Shown here: positions 8,032 through 16,318 of the stretch, one piece after another
How positions within the stretch are numbered: the stretch's first letter is position 1
Layout: the number at the start of each line of letters is the position of its first letter
DNA from: Achromobacter anxifer
Lineage (GTDB): Bacteria > Pseudomonadota > Gammaproteobacteria > Burkholderiales > Burkholderiaceae_B
Length of the DNA stretch: 64,000 nucleotides
Reading direction: 5' to 3'
Assembly (NCBI RefSeq): GCF_903652925.1
Contig: NZ_CAHLAR010000004.1
Span: 62,001 to 126,000, forward strand
The notes under the pieces: model-generated
Database searches by the model: none
What the model was told of the DNA's origin: nothing
The model's input: only the letters and a program-made list of their open reading frames with translations
Translations under genes and position numbers: made by a program

Positions 8032-8364
8032 ATGCTGCACCACCCCCTAACTCAAGACCCCTGGTCCATCGACACCAATCTCGAATCCGGCCCAGTCTCC
8101 CTTTCCCATCTCCACCAAATAGACCGCGCCCGCTACGCCATCCAGACCATCGCCCGCATGGTCGGCAACAGCGCGTCCGAACCCGACGCAACCGGGTCGC
8201 CGCCGTTGGATGCCTGGTCGGTGGCTGCGTTAATGGGAGGAGTGGAGGGCCTTTGCGAGCACGTGGCTACTTTGACCGACGCCATGTTGGAACAAGCGCT
8301 GCATGGAGAGAGCGGCGCGAATGCTGATGACGCGATGCACGACGCGGTCGCGTTGATTCAATAG
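8032..8364 (+). CDS. Small acidic protein of unknown function, 110 aa
   Basis: Starts MLHHPLTQDPWSIDTNLESG with a strong AGGAGG ribosome binding site. The central part reads VSLSHLHQIDRARYAIQTIARMV, and the C-terminal half is acidic and helical (ALMGGVEGLCEHVATLTDAMLEQAL). There is no signal peptide or membrane segment. The layout, a helical protein of about 100 residues behind a long structured leader, resembles small-ORF families I recall from pseudomonads (DUF3077/DUF6124-like), but I cannot confirm homology. It sits alone between the defence pair and the aldolase operon. Confidence 0.55.
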   Translation: MLHHPLTQDPWSIDTNLESGPVSLSHLHQIDRARYAIQTIARMVGNSASEPDATGSPPLDAWSVAALMGGVEGLCEHVATLTDAMLEQALHGESGANADDAMHDAVALIQ

Positions 8365-8707
8365 CGGCTAGGAAAGCGTGATGCGCCGGCGGTTGATCTA
8401 GGAGTTCCAAGGGAATGGTGTTCGCCTACAGTCTCGACGTCGAAGCTGACACCGACGCGCAGGCGGACACCACCTTCTTCCGTCGGGGCAGTGGCGTTAA
8501 TGGAGACGCAGGGCGCCAACGGCAACGCCTAACCCCTCGGACCATGGACCCCAACCCTCATATCTACGAATAAGGGATAACCCTAATCACCAACATCCAC
8601 GAATAAAATTCCTACATACCCGGGAATTTATATCGTTTTGAGGAACACCCCCTGGGGCCTTGTAATGCGTGTTCGCTTAACGCTGTCCACGCATTTACCC
8701 CAGACTT
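8365..8707. other. Intergenic region before the aldolase operon
   Basis: Apart from the possible 52-aa ORF, nothing definite is seen. The last 130 bases are AT-richer and probably hold the promoter of the aldolase-aminotransferase-transporter operon, but no clear -35/-10 pair can be assigned. Confidence 0.3.
8415..8573 (+). CDS. Possible 52-aa ORF
   Basis: An ATG behind AGGAG and AAGGGA opens a frame beginning MVFAYSLDVEADTDAQADTT and ending at TAA 8571-8573. It lies 50 bases after the preceding small gene and could be co-transcribed. No domain is recognised and the composition is polar. It may be chance. Confidence 0.25.
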   Translation: MVFAYSLDVEADTDAQADTTFFRRGSGVNGDAGRQRQRLTPRTMDPNPHIYE

Positions 8708-9388
8708 ATGAATCCCATCGGATACCGCATTCTTCCCCGTACCGGCCCGGCCGTCGCTGCCGACGTGCTGGCCGGTTTCGCAGCCATCGGCTCGGCCCAG
8801 ATCAGCGATTGCATGAACCGCCTGTACGGCGTCAGCGGGCTGCGTCCGCTGCATGCGTGCAACCAGCGCACGGTGGGCCTGGCGCTGACCGTCAAGACCC
8901 GGCCGGGTGACAACCTGATGATCCACAAGGCGATTTCGCTGGGTGGCGCGGGCGACGTGATCGTTGTCGATGGCGCGGGCGATACCAGCAACGCGCTGGT
9001 GGGCGAGCTGATGATGATGGATGCGCAGTCGCGCGGCATCGAGGGTTTTGTGATCGATGGCGCGGTGCGCGATCTGGATGTGTTTGCGCAGGGCGAGTTC
9101 GGTTGCTATGCGCGGGCCGTGTCGCACAAGGGGCCGTACAAGGATGGCCCGGGCGAGATCAATGTGCCGGTGTCGGTGGGTGGCCAGGTGGTCAATCCCG
9201 GCGACGTGGTGGTGGGTGATGCGGATGGCGTGGTGGTGATTCCCGCCGAGCATGCGGCGGCCGTGCTGGCTTTGGCGCAGAAGAAGGAGGCCGACGAGGC
9301 CGTGGCCAAGGAGAAGCTGCGCGCCGGCACCTACACCAAGCCCTGGCTGGAAAAGACCCTGGCCGAGAAGACGGGAGCCGCGAAATGA
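8708..9388 (+). CDS. RraA-like aldolase (HMG/CHA aldolase family)
   Basis: 226 residues of the RraA/DlpA fold. Signature segments are the GE pair at 99-100 ahead of a glycine-containing helix, FVIDGAVRDLD at 114-124 (D117, R121 and D122 correspond to substrate and metal residues of 4-hydroxy-4-methyl-2-oxoglutarate aldolase), and PGDVVVGDADGVVVIP at 165-180. Such enzymes cleave 4-hydroxy-2-oxo acids to pyruvate; other members are RNase E inhibitors or oxaloacetate decarboxylases. The aminotransferase gene overlaps its stop by four bases, and an amino acid importer follows, so a catabolic aldolase is more likely than an RNase E regulator. Confidence 0.82.
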   Translation: MNPIGYRILPRTGPAVAADVLAGFAAIGSAQISDCMNRLYGVSGLRPLHACNQRTVGLALTVKTRPGDNLMIHKAISLGGAGDVIVVDGAGDTSNALVGELMMMDAQSRGIEGFVIDGAVRDLDVFAQGEFGCYARAVSHKGPYKDGPGEINVPVSVGGQVVNPGDVVVGDADGVVVIPAEHAAAVLALAQKKEADEAVAKEKLRAGTYTKPWLEKTLAEKTGAAK

Positions 9389-10656
9389 GCCAAAGCCCGA
9401 GCCAAACCGTGAACCAAACCCAAACCCCGAGCCAAACCCAAACCCCGCAACCCGCCAGCATCGTCGCCGACCGCATCAAACGCATCAAGCTGTCGCCCAG
9501 CGTCGCCGCGCGCGCCATCATCGCCGAACTGCGCGAACAAGGCCGCCGCATCATCGACCTGACGATCGGCGAGCCGGACTTCTCGACGCCGGAGCACATC
9601 CGCCTGGCAGCCACCGCTGCCATGAACCGCGGCGAGACCAAGTATCCGCCGGCCCAGGGCACGGTGCCGCTGCGCCGCGCCGCCGCCAAGCATTTGCTGG
9701 AGGCGACGGGCATCGATTATCCGGTGGGGCGCATCATCGTCAGCACGGGCGCCAAGCAGGTGATCTTCAATGGCCTGGCCGCCACGCTGAACGATGGCGA
9801 CGAGGTGCTGATCCCGGCCCCGTTCTGGGTGTCGTACCCGGACATGGTGCTGGTCAACGGCGGCGTGCCGGTGGCGGTGGAGACGTCGCCGGCGACGGCT
9901 TATAAGGTCACGCCCCAGGCGCTGGAGCGCGCGATTACGCCGCGCACCAAGTGGCTGATGATGAACGCGCCCAGCAATCCGACCGGCTCGGTCTACACTG
10001 CGGACGAGCTGCGCGGCCTGGCCGAGGTGCTGAAGCGCCATCCGCACGTATGGCTGATGACGGACGATATTTACGCCCGCCTGAATTTCACGGACGAGCC
10101 GACGGTGCATCCGCTGCAGGTCGCTCCGGAACTGGCGGCGCGCACGCTGGTGGTCAATGGCGTGTCCAAGGCCTATGCCATGACGGGCTGGCGCATCGGT
10201 TACGGCGCCGGTCCTGACGAGCTGATCAAGGCGATGGCGATTTTGCAGTCGCAGAGCACGTCGGGCGCTTCGTCGGTGAGCCAGGCGGCGGCGCTGGAGG
10301 CCTTGTCGGGCCCGCAGGATTGCGTGGCCGAGTTTGCCCAGGTGTTCCGCCAGCGCCGCGATCTGGCGATTGCGGAATTGTCGGGCACGCCGGGCCTGGA
10401 GATCGTCGTGCCGCAGGGCGCGTTCTACGTGTTCCCGGACTGCTCGGGCCTGCTGGGCAAGAAGACGCCGGCGGGCGACGTGATCGCGACCGATACCGAC
10501 CTGACGCACTACCTGCTGCGCGAAGCCGGCGTGGCCGTGATCGACGGCCATGCCTATGGCGCGCCGGGCACGTTCAGGTTGTCGTTCGCGGCCTCGATGG
10601 ACGATATCAAGCAGGGCTGCTCGGGCATCCGGGAAGCTTGCGCCAAGCTGGCCTGA
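9385..10656 (+). CDS. PLP-dependent class I/II aminotransferase
   Basis: 423 residues of the aspartate aminotransferase-like fold. IDLTIGEPDFSTPEHI is the family N-terminal block, MMNAPSNPTGSVY the substrate-loop block, and the PLP-binding lysine is K262 in VSKAYAMTGWRIGYGAG. A C-terminal arginine in GTFRLSFA should bind the substrate alpha-carboxylate. The first 25 residues are an unusual Gln/Thr/Pro-rich tail encoded by short tandem repeats. Translation is coupled to the aldolase gene (ATGA overlap). It is likely to deaminate the imported amino acid to the 2-oxo acid that the aldolase cleaves; the substrate is inferred. Confidence 0.87.
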   Translation: MSQSPSQTVNQTQTPSQTQTPQPASIVADRIKRIKLSPSVAARAIIAELREQGRRIIDLTIGEPDFSTPEHIRLAATAAMNRGETKYPPAQGTVPLRRAAAKHLLEATGIDYPVGRIIVSTGAKQVIFNGLAATLNDGDEVLIPAPFWVSYPDMVLVNGGVPVAVETSPATAYKVTPQALERAITPRTKWLMMNAPSNPTGSVYTADELRGLAEVLKRHPHVWLMTDDIYARLNFTDEPTVHPLQVAPELAARTLVVNGVSKAYAMTGWRIGYGAGPDELIKAMAILQSQSTSGASSVSQAAALEALSGPQDCVAEFAQVFRQRRDLAIAELSGTPGLEIVVPQGAFYVFPDCSGLLGKKTPAGDVIATDTDLTHYLLREAGVAVIDGHAYGAPGTFRLSFAASMDDIKQGCSGIREACAKLA

Positions 10657-10707
10657 GGGCAGGGCGGGCATTCCGTACACCACACAATCACACAAGGGGA
10701 ATCAAGC

Positions 10708-11529
10708 ATGAAACGCCATACTCTTTTCGCCGCCTGCCTGGGCCTGGCCACGCTGGTCCTGGGCGCCTCGGCCCAGGCCGACCAGGTGGATGACATCAAG
10801 GCGCGCGGCGAGCTGATTTGCGGCACGCTGGGCACGTCGCAGCCGTTCAGCTTCCAGGACGCGGCGACGCGCCAGCTGGTGGGCTACGACGTGGACGTCT
10901 GCAAGCTGGTTGCGGACAAGCTGGGCGTGAAGATCAGCTACAAGCTGCTGTCGGTGGCGGCGCGGGTGCCGGAGCTGAACGAAGGGCGGGTCGACATCCT
11001 GGCGGCCAACCTGGGTTATTCGCCCGACCGTGCGCAGCAGATCGCTTTCAGCCACGCCTACTACGTCAGCCCGCAGAAGCTGCTGGTGCGCAAGGATTCG
11101 GGCCTGGAGACGGTGGAAGCGCTGAACGGCCGCCGCATCGGCGCGACCAAGGGTTCCAGCTCGGAACGCGAGATCAAGCGCATCCTGGACAAGTCGCAGG
11201 TGATTGGCTATGGCGACAGCTCGGCCACGTATCTGGCCCTGCAGCAGAAGAAGGTGGACGCGCAGTTCGCTTCCGAATTGGTGCTGGTGCGCCTGGTGCT
11301 GCAAAGCCCGCCCACGGCGCCCGTCAGCGTGATCGCCAAGTCGGTGTTCGACGAGCCCTGGGGCCTGGGCGTGCGCAAGACGGAACCGCGTTTCCTGGAA
11401 ACGGTGAACCAGGCGCTGGACGAGGCCGAGGCCTCGGGCGTGGCCGCCAAGCTGTTCGACAAGTGGTTTGGTCCGGAGACGCCGTACAAGCTGGAACGCG
11501 GCTTCAAGATCGGCCCGATCGCGGGCTGA
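10708..11529 (+). CDS. Polar amino acid ABC transporter, periplasmic binding protein
   Basis: 273 residues. Signal peptide with likely cleavage after ASAQA at residue 24. The mature part is a family 3 solute-binding protein: ARGELICGTLGTSQPFSFQD, VGYDVDVCKLVADKLGVK, and a C-terminal block with GVAAKLFDKWFGPETPY. Such proteins deliver amino acids to a HisMQ-type permease. AAGGGG lies upstream of the start. A large inverted repeat follows the gene before the permeases, which may keep binding-protein mRNA in excess. Confidence 0.88.
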   Translation: MKRHTLFAACLGLATLVLGASAQADQVDDIKARGELICGTLGTSQPFSFQDAATRQLVGYDVDVCKLVADKLGVKISYKLLSVAARVPELNEGRVDILAANLGYSPDRAQQIAFSHAYYVSPQKLLVRKDSGLETVEALNGRRIGATKGSSSEREIKRILDKSQVIGYGDSSATYLALQQKKVDAQFASELVLVRLVLQSPPTAPVSVIAKSVFDEPWGLGVRKTEPRFLETVNQALDEAEASGVAAKLFDKWFGPETPYKLERGFKIGPIAG

Positions 11530-11563
11530 GCCGGGTCCGGAAGTACCACCGCGAGTCCCTCGT

Positions 11564-11606
11564 CACGGGTTCCGGCGCCGCATCCAGCGGGCGGCCGGAA
11601 CCCGTG
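11564..11606 (+). terminator. 13-base inverted repeat between binding protein and permeases
   Basis: CACGGGTTCCGGC (11564-11576) and GCCGGAACCCGTG (11594-11606) are perfect complements around a 17-base loop, without a T run. It lies in the 120-base gap within the operon. A strong hairpin without a U tract here is typical of mRNA stabilisers or partial terminators that raise binding-protein levels over permease levels. Confidence 0.6.
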
Positions 11607-11649
11607 GCGTTTGGCCTGGGCCTCGCGATAGCAGGAGATTGATTGTTTT

Positions 11650-12339
11650 ATGAGCCTACTTGACGCTTCCCAATACCAGCTGCTGCTGAGCGGCATGGCG
11701 GTGACCGTGCAGCTGTTCCTGGTTGCCTGGGTCATGGCCTTTGCCATCGCGGTGACGCTGGTGGTGGTGCGCGCGACCAATCTGGCGCCTTGCCGCTGGC
11801 TGGTCGACGCCTATGTGGAATACCACCGCAACGTGCCGCTGCTGGTGCAGGTGCTGTTCTGGTATTTCGGCATGCCCGAGCTGCTGCCGGAAGGTTTCCG
11901 CATGTGGCTGTACCAGCACAACGCCGAGATGTCGCTGGCGGCGATCGCGCTGGCGCTGGGGTCGGCCGCGTATATCGCCGAGGACATCCGCAGCGGTTTG
12001 CGCGCCATTCCCTTCACGCAGTTCGAGGCCGCCCGGGCGCTGGGCGCGAGTTATCTGCAATGCATGCGTTTCGTGATCGTGCCGCAGGCGGTGCGGATTT
12101 CGATTCCGCCGCTGGTGGGGCGCGCGCTGCTGCTGTTCAAGAACACCAGCGTGGCCATGGCCATCGGCGTGATGGAGCTGACCTACCAGGCGCGCGAGAT
12201 CGAGAACGAAACCTACCGCACCTTCGCCACCTTCGGCGCGGCCACGATCATGTACCTGCTGGGATCGTTCCTCATCATGCTGATCGGATCGCGCGTCTAT
12301 GACCGCTATCGTCTGAACCGGGGAGGCCACGGTGCTTGA
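11650..12339 (+). CDS. Amino acid ABC transporter permease (HisM/GlnP type)
   Basis: 229 residues with about five membrane helices. The N-terminal VTVQLFLVAWVMAFAIAVTL block and the cytoplasmic EAA loop (IPFTQFEAARALGASYLQCMRFVIVPQA, about residues 118-145) mark the HisMQ family. The EAA loop couples to the ATPase encoded two genes downstream. Its last bases overlap the next permease gene by eight, indicating coupled translation and a heterodimeric channel. Confidence 0.88.
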   Translation: MSLLDASQYQLLLSGMAVTVQLFLVAWVMAFAIAVTLVVVRATNLAPCRWLVDAYVEYHRNVPLLVQVLFWYFGMPELLPEGFRMWLYQHNAEMSLAAIALALGSAAYIAEDIRSGLRAIPFTQFEAARALGASYLQCMRFVIVPQAVRISIPPLVGRALLLFKNTSVAMAIGVMELTYQAREIENETYRTFATFGAATIMYLLGSFLIMLIGSRVYDRYRLNRGGHGA

Positions 12340-13021
12340 TCTCCTGTCTCAATACTGGCCCACGCTGCTGGTCGGCCAATACCCCAACGGGCCGCTGGGC
12401 GGCCTGGCGCTGACGCTGATCCTGGCCGCCTGCGGCCTGGCCTTGTCGCTGCCGCTGGCGCTGTTGATCGCGCTGGCCCGGGTCAGCCCCTACGGCTGGC
12501 TGCGCACGGCCAGCAAGGCGCTGGTCAACGTGGTGCGCGGCATGCCGCTGCTGATGCTGATCTTCTGGGCGTACTTCGTGGTGCCCAAGCTGACCGGGCA
12601 GGTGATCAGCGGCTTCTGGACGCTGATCTTCGCGCTGGTGGTTTATGAAAGCGCCTATCTGTCGGAAGTGATTCGCTCGGGCATCGAGGCGGTGCCGCGC
12701 GGCCAGATCGAGGCCTCGCGCTCGCTGGGCGTGGGCTACTGGACCACGATGCGCCGGGTGGTGCTGCCGCAGGCGCTGTTCAATGTGCTGCCCAGCATGA
12801 CCAGCCAGTTCGTCTCCACCATCAAGGAGACGTCGCTGGGCTATGTCATCAGCGTCAACGAGCTGACTTTCGCGGCCAACCAGGTCAACAACCTGGTGCT
12901 GACCAAGCCGCTGCAGGTCTTCGGCATCCTGGCCATCATTTATTTCCTGGTGTGCTTCAGTCTGAGCCGCGGGCTGAGCTGGCTGGACCTGCGTATCCGC
13001 CGCTCGCGCGCCATGGCTTGA
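12332..13021 (+). CDS. Amino acid ABC transporter permease (HisQ/GlnP type)
   Basis: 229 residues and a paralogue of the preceding permease. N-terminal segment [23 protein letters not shown]; the EAA loop reads [28 protein letters not shown]. The sequence ends in a basic tail (RIRRSRAMA). Together the two permeases should form the membrane channel of a polar amino acid importer. The ATPase gene starts 11 bases later. Confidence 0.88.
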   Translation: MLDLLSQYWPTLLVGQYPNGPLGGLALTLILAACGLALSLPLALLIALARVSPYGWLRTASKALVNVVRGMPLLMLIFWAYFVVPKLTGQVISGFWTLIFALVVYESAYLSEVIRSGIEAVPRGQIEASRSLGVGYWTTMRRVVLPQALFNVLPSMTSQFVSTIKETSLGYVISVNELTFAANQVNNLVLTKPLQVFGILAIIYFLVCFSLSRGLSWLDLRIRRSRAMA

Positions 13022-13032
13022 AGGAACAAAAC

Positions 13033-13767
13033 ATGATCAATCTTGAAAAAGTGAACAAGTGGTATGGCGCGCATCACGTGCTGAAGGACGTGGATCTTTC
13101 GGTGGCGCGCGGCGAGGTGCTGGTGGTGTGCGGCCCGTCGGGCTCGGGCAAGTCGACCATGATCCGCACCATCAACCGGCTGGAGCCGATCGAGAAGGGG
13201 CGCATCCTGATCGACGGCAAGGACATCTACGCCAAGGGTTCGGACCTGAACGCGCTGCGCCAGCAGATCGGTTTCGTGTTCCAGCAGTTCAATCTGTTCC
13301 CGCACATGAGCGTGCTGGAAAACGTGATCTTTGCACCCGTCAGCATCCGCAAGCAGCCGCGCAAGGCGGCCGTCGAATTGGCGCGCGGCCTGCTGGCTCG
13401 GGTGGGCCTGGAGCACAAGATCGACGCCTATCCGGGTTCGCTGTCGGGCGGCCAGCAGCAGCGCGTGGCGATCGCCCGGGCGCTGGCCTTGCAGCCGCCG
13501 GTGATGCTGTTCGACGAACCGACCAGCGCGCTTGACCCAGAGATGGTGGGCGAGGTGCTGCAGGTGATGAAGGGCCTGGCCAAGGACGGCATGACCATGG
13601 TGTGCGTGACCCACGAAATGGGCTTCGCGCGCGACGTGTGCGACCGGGTGGTCTTCATGGACGCGGGCGAGATCCTGGAGATGGACACGCCCGAGCGCTT
13701 CTTCAGCGCGCCCTCGCATCCGCGGGCGCAGCGTTTCCTGGCCGACATCCTGCATCCGCGCGGCTGA
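13033..13767 (+). CDS. Amino acid ABC transporter ATPase (GlnQ/HisP type)
   Basis: 244 residues. Walker A GPSGSGKS at 34-41, Q-loop [13 protein letters not shown], signature LSGGQQQR from residue 137, Walker B VMLFDEP and H-loop CVTHEMGF. All ATPase motifs are intact. The start [12 protein letters not shown] is preferred over longer upstream readings that would overlap the permease, and AAGGAA lies upstream. It completes the importer encoded from 10708 on. Confidence 0.92.
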   Translation: MINLEKVNKWYGAHHVLKDVDLSVARGEVLVVCGPSGSGKSTMIRTINRLEPIEKGRILIDGKDIYAKGSDLNALRQQIGFVFQQFNLFPHMSVLENVIFAPVSIRKQPRKAAVELARGLLARVGLEHKIDAYPGSLSGGQQQRVAIARALALQPPVMLFDEPTSALDPEMVGEVLQVMKGLAKDGMTMVCVTHEMGFARDVCDRVVFMDAGEILEMDTPERFFSAPSHPRAQRFLADILHPRG

Positions 13768-13800
13768 GGCCGGGGCGGCGGGCGTTGCCATGATGGTAAG

Positions 13801-14778
13801 GTGAGGGTTTCCATGCGTTTCGCATCGACCGCCGCGATGTACACCCTCAAACAGCTAGAGGCTTTCTACTGGAGTTCCCAGCTGGGCAGCTTCAGCGCGT
13901 CTTCCCGCAAATTGCACACCACCCAGTCGGCGGTCGCCAAACGGGTGGGCGAACTGGAAGCCTTTGCCGGCGCGCCGCTGTTCGAGCGCCGCGCCAAGAA
14001 GCTGATCATGACCGCGCAGGGCCGCAAGCTGTACGAGCTGGCGCGCGAGATGCTGGACCTGAACAGCCGCATCGTGCAGAACATGGCCGATCCGGCCAGC
14101 TTCGAGGGCGTGGTGCGGCTGGGCGTGACGGAACTGGTGGGCATGACCTGGCTGGCGCGGCTGATCAGCCAGATCAGCCTGCGCTATCCGCGCGTGCAGC
14201 TGATGCCGGAGATCGACGGCGGCATCACGCTGTACGAAAGACTGGAGCACGACGAGCTGGACCTGGCCATCATGCCCGGTCCGTTTTGGGGCTACCAATA
14301 CGATTGCGTGCATCTGGGCGCGGTCACCAACGTCTGGATGGCCAGCCCGGCGCTGGACATCGATTTTTCCGCGAAGCTGACGCCGCAGGACCTGGCGCCG
14401 TATCCGGTGATTTCGCAGCCCACCAATTCGGCTTTGTCGCATCTGTACGATGCCTGGTTCGCGGAACAGGGCCTGCCGGTCAAGCGCGTGCTGACCTGCA
14501 ATAGCCTGGGGATGATGGCGCAGCTGACGATGCTGGGCCTGGGTATCAGCTATCTGCCGGGCGCGTATTTCGCGCCGCTGGTGGAGCGCGGGGCGTTGTG
14601 CCAATTGAACGTGCAGCCCGATTTGCCCACGATCAATTACTACGCGGTGCACAAGAAGAACATCGTCAACCCGGTGGTGGCCCGGGTGATCGATATTGCG
14701 CGCGAGGAATGCGCTTTCGAGGTGGCGGGGGCATTCCTGCCCCATGTGCCGCCGGCGGTCAGGCCGCCGCAGGCGTAG
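13801..14778 (+). CDS. LysR-family transcriptional regulator
   Basis: Up to 325 residues, with an N-terminal winged helix (YTLKQLEAFYWSSQLGSFSASSRKLHTTQSAVAKRVGELE) and a periplasmic-binding-like effector domain from about residue 100. Three starts are possible: GTG 13801, ATG 13813 and ATG 13837; MYTLKQ at 13837 matches the usual LysR N-terminus best. It follows the aldolase/aminotransferase/importer operon on the same strand after 33 bases, so it probably regulates that operon, although LysR genes are more often divergent from their targets. The effector is unknown. Confidence 0.85.
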   Translation: MRVSMRFASTAAMYTLKQLEAFYWSSQLGSFSASSRKLHTTQSAVAKRVGELEAFAGAPLFERRAKKLIMTAQGRKLYELAREMLDLNSRIVQNMADPASFEGVVRLGVTELVGMTWLARLISQISLRYPRVQLMPEIDGGITLYERLEHDELDLAIMPGPFWGYQYDCVHLGAVTNVWMASPALDIDFSAKLTPQDLAPYPVISQPTNSALSHLYDAWFAEQGLPVKRVLTCNSLGMMAQLTMLGLGISYLPGAYFAPLVERGALCQLNVQPDLPTINYYAVHKKNIVNPVVARVIDIAREECAFEVAGAFLPHVPPAVRPPQA

Positions 14779-14807
14779 CGCGGGGCCGGCGTCGCGCCGG
14801 CCGCGCT
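14777..14807. terminator. Bidirectional terminator-like hairpin
   Basis: GGCCGGCG (14784-14791) pairs with CGCCGGCC (14795-14802) over a three-base loop, extended by an AGCGC/GCGCT outer stem with a two-base bulge. It sits between the convergent LysR and lipoprotein genes. There is no clear U tract, so termination is inferred from position and stem strength. Confidence 0.5.
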
Positions 14808-14815
14808 GATGGTCA

Positions 14816-15202
14816 TCAGCCGCAGCGGATCGCGGTCATGACGTCCTTGTCGTCCAGGATCAGGTTCAGGCGGGTGGCGTTGTATTCCATGGTGACCAGC
14901 TGGCCGGGGCGCAGCATGCGGGCGGTTTCGCTGCCGCTGCGGGTGCGCAGGTCTTCCATCACGGAAGCGGTGGCTTTCTGGCCGATCTGGGATTGCAGCG
15001 ACGAGGCGTCGCAGGTCTTGCCGCCGCCCATGGACGAGGAGCCATAGGACGAGCCGCCGTACGAGCTGGTTCCGGCATCGGCGGAGGACGAGGTGCCGGA
15101 GGAGCTGGAGGCCGCTGGCGTGCTGGACGAGCGCGGGGCGCCGGTATTGGCGCAGGCGGTCAGGCTGGCGACCAGCAGGAAAGGGATCAGCTTTCGGATC
15201 AT
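14816..15202 (-). CDS. I78-family peptidase inhibitor-like lipoprotein
   Basis: 128 residues. The lipoprotein signal MIRKLIPFLLVASLTAC ends in a lipobox cysteine at residue 17. A Ser/Gly-rich linker (about 20-60) leads to a C-terminal domain with CDASSLQSQIGQ, GQLVTMEYNATRLNLILDD and a final IRCG, matching the I78 inhibitor pattern (Asn-rich loop and C-terminal Cys pair). I78 members inhibit serine peptidases in the periplasm. The start at 15202 has AAGGAG seven bases upstream; a longer frame to 15352 has no support. Confidence 0.8.
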   Translation of the reverse strand: MIRKLIPFLLVASLTACANTGAPRSSSTPAASSSSGTSSSADAGTSSYGGSSYGSSSMGGGKTCDASSLQSQIGQKATASVMEDLRTRSGSETARMLRPGQLVTMEYNATRLNLILDDKDVMTAIRCG

Positions 15203-15302
15203 GTAACGCTCCTTACAACAACACGTCTGAAAAAAGCCATGATAGACCAGCGGCGGCGCGCTGTGACCTGGGTTGCGGGGTGACGGGGACGGACAGGGCG
15301 GC

Positions 15303-16223
15303 TCAGGGTTTGCCGGGCGGCTGCATGCCGGGCAGGCGCGCCAGCCGGTCATTCAGGAAATCGATCAGCAGGCGGGCCCGCAGCGACTGGTAGCGGCGCG
15401 ACGGGTAGATGAGGAAAGCCTCTTGCGGTGTGGCGGCCCATTTGGGCAGCACGCGCAGCAGTTCGCCGCTGGCGATCAGGTCCTGTACCAGCCAGGCCGG
15501 GCACAGCCCGATGCCGGCGCCCATGGCCAGGCTTTCGCGGATGGCCAGGGCGTTGTTGACGCGGAAGCGCCCCTGGGTCTGGACCGTGGCGACGGTGGCG
15601 CCCTGGTGCAGTTCCAGCGTGTCGCCGGCAGCCAGCCAGGCGAAGCGCACGTACTCGTGTTCGGCCAGATCGCGCGGCGCGCGGGGCTTGCCGCGCTGCG
15701 CCAGGTAGGAGGGGGCGGCGACCAGGTGGCGCGGCGAGATGGCCGCCTTGCGTGCGATGGCGTTGGGCGGCAGGTTGCCGCCCAGGCGCAGCGCCACGTC
15801 CACGCCTTCTTCCACCAGGTCCACGAACCGGTCGTTCAGGATCAGTTCGACCTGGATGTCGGGATACTCGTCCAGGAACTCGCGGACCAGGGCGTTCAGC
15901 CGGAACTGGCCCAGCGCCACGGGCGCGTTGATGCGCAGGAAGCCGGCGGGCTTTTCGGTCTGGCCGCGGGCGTCGGCGACGGCCTCCGAGTATTCCTCCA
16001 GCACCCGGGTGGCGCGCTCGTAGAAGCGCTTGCCTTGTTCAGTGGGCACGACACGCGTGGTGCTGCGTTCCAGCAGCCGCACGTTCAGGTCTTTTTCCAG
16101 CGCGGCGACGATCTTGCTCAGGGCCGGCTGGCTCAGGGCCTGTTCGCGCGCGACGGCCGACAGGGTGCCCAGTTCCACGGCGCGGACGAAGGCCCGCATG
16201 GCGCGCAGGGTGTCCATGGTCAT
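15303..16223 (-). CDS. LysR-family transcriptional regulator
   Basis: 306 residues. Winged helix MDTLRAMRAFVRAVELGTLSAVAREQALSQPALSKIVAALEKDL, then a LysR substrate-binding domain including FLRINAPVALGQFRLNALVREFLDEYPDIQVEL. This belongs to the CrgA/DmlR-like subgroup. It is divergent from the SGNH hydrolase gene at 16319 with about 95 bases between them, so it probably controls that gene and itself. Effector unknown. Confidence 0.9.
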   Translation of the reverse strand: MTMDTLRAMRAFVRAVELGTLSAVAREQALSQPALSKIVAALEKDLNVRLLERSTTRVVPTEQGKRFYERATRVLEEYSEAVADARGQTEKPAGFLRINAPVALGQFRLNALVREFLDEYPDIQVELILNDRFVDLVEEGVDVALRLGGNLPPNAIARKAAISPRHLVAAPSYLAQRGKPRAPRDLAEHEYVRFAWLAAGDTLELHQGATVATVQTQGRFRVNNALAIRESLAMGAGIGLCPAWLVQDLIASGELLRVLPKWAATPQEAFLIYPSRRYQSLRARLLIDFLNDRLARLPGMQPPGKP

Positions 16224-16318
16224 TCCTATTTGGAAGAAGTGGTATGCAGTTTAGGGTTCTACCGGCAGATTTGGGAAGAACCTATCGTGACGTCACTTTC
16301 CCTTTTTCTGGAGTCGTC

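Noticed and set aside
8032-8364. Antitoxin of a toxin-antitoxin pair
   Set aside because: No toxin-like gene overlaps or adjoins it, and no DNA-binding motif is visible.
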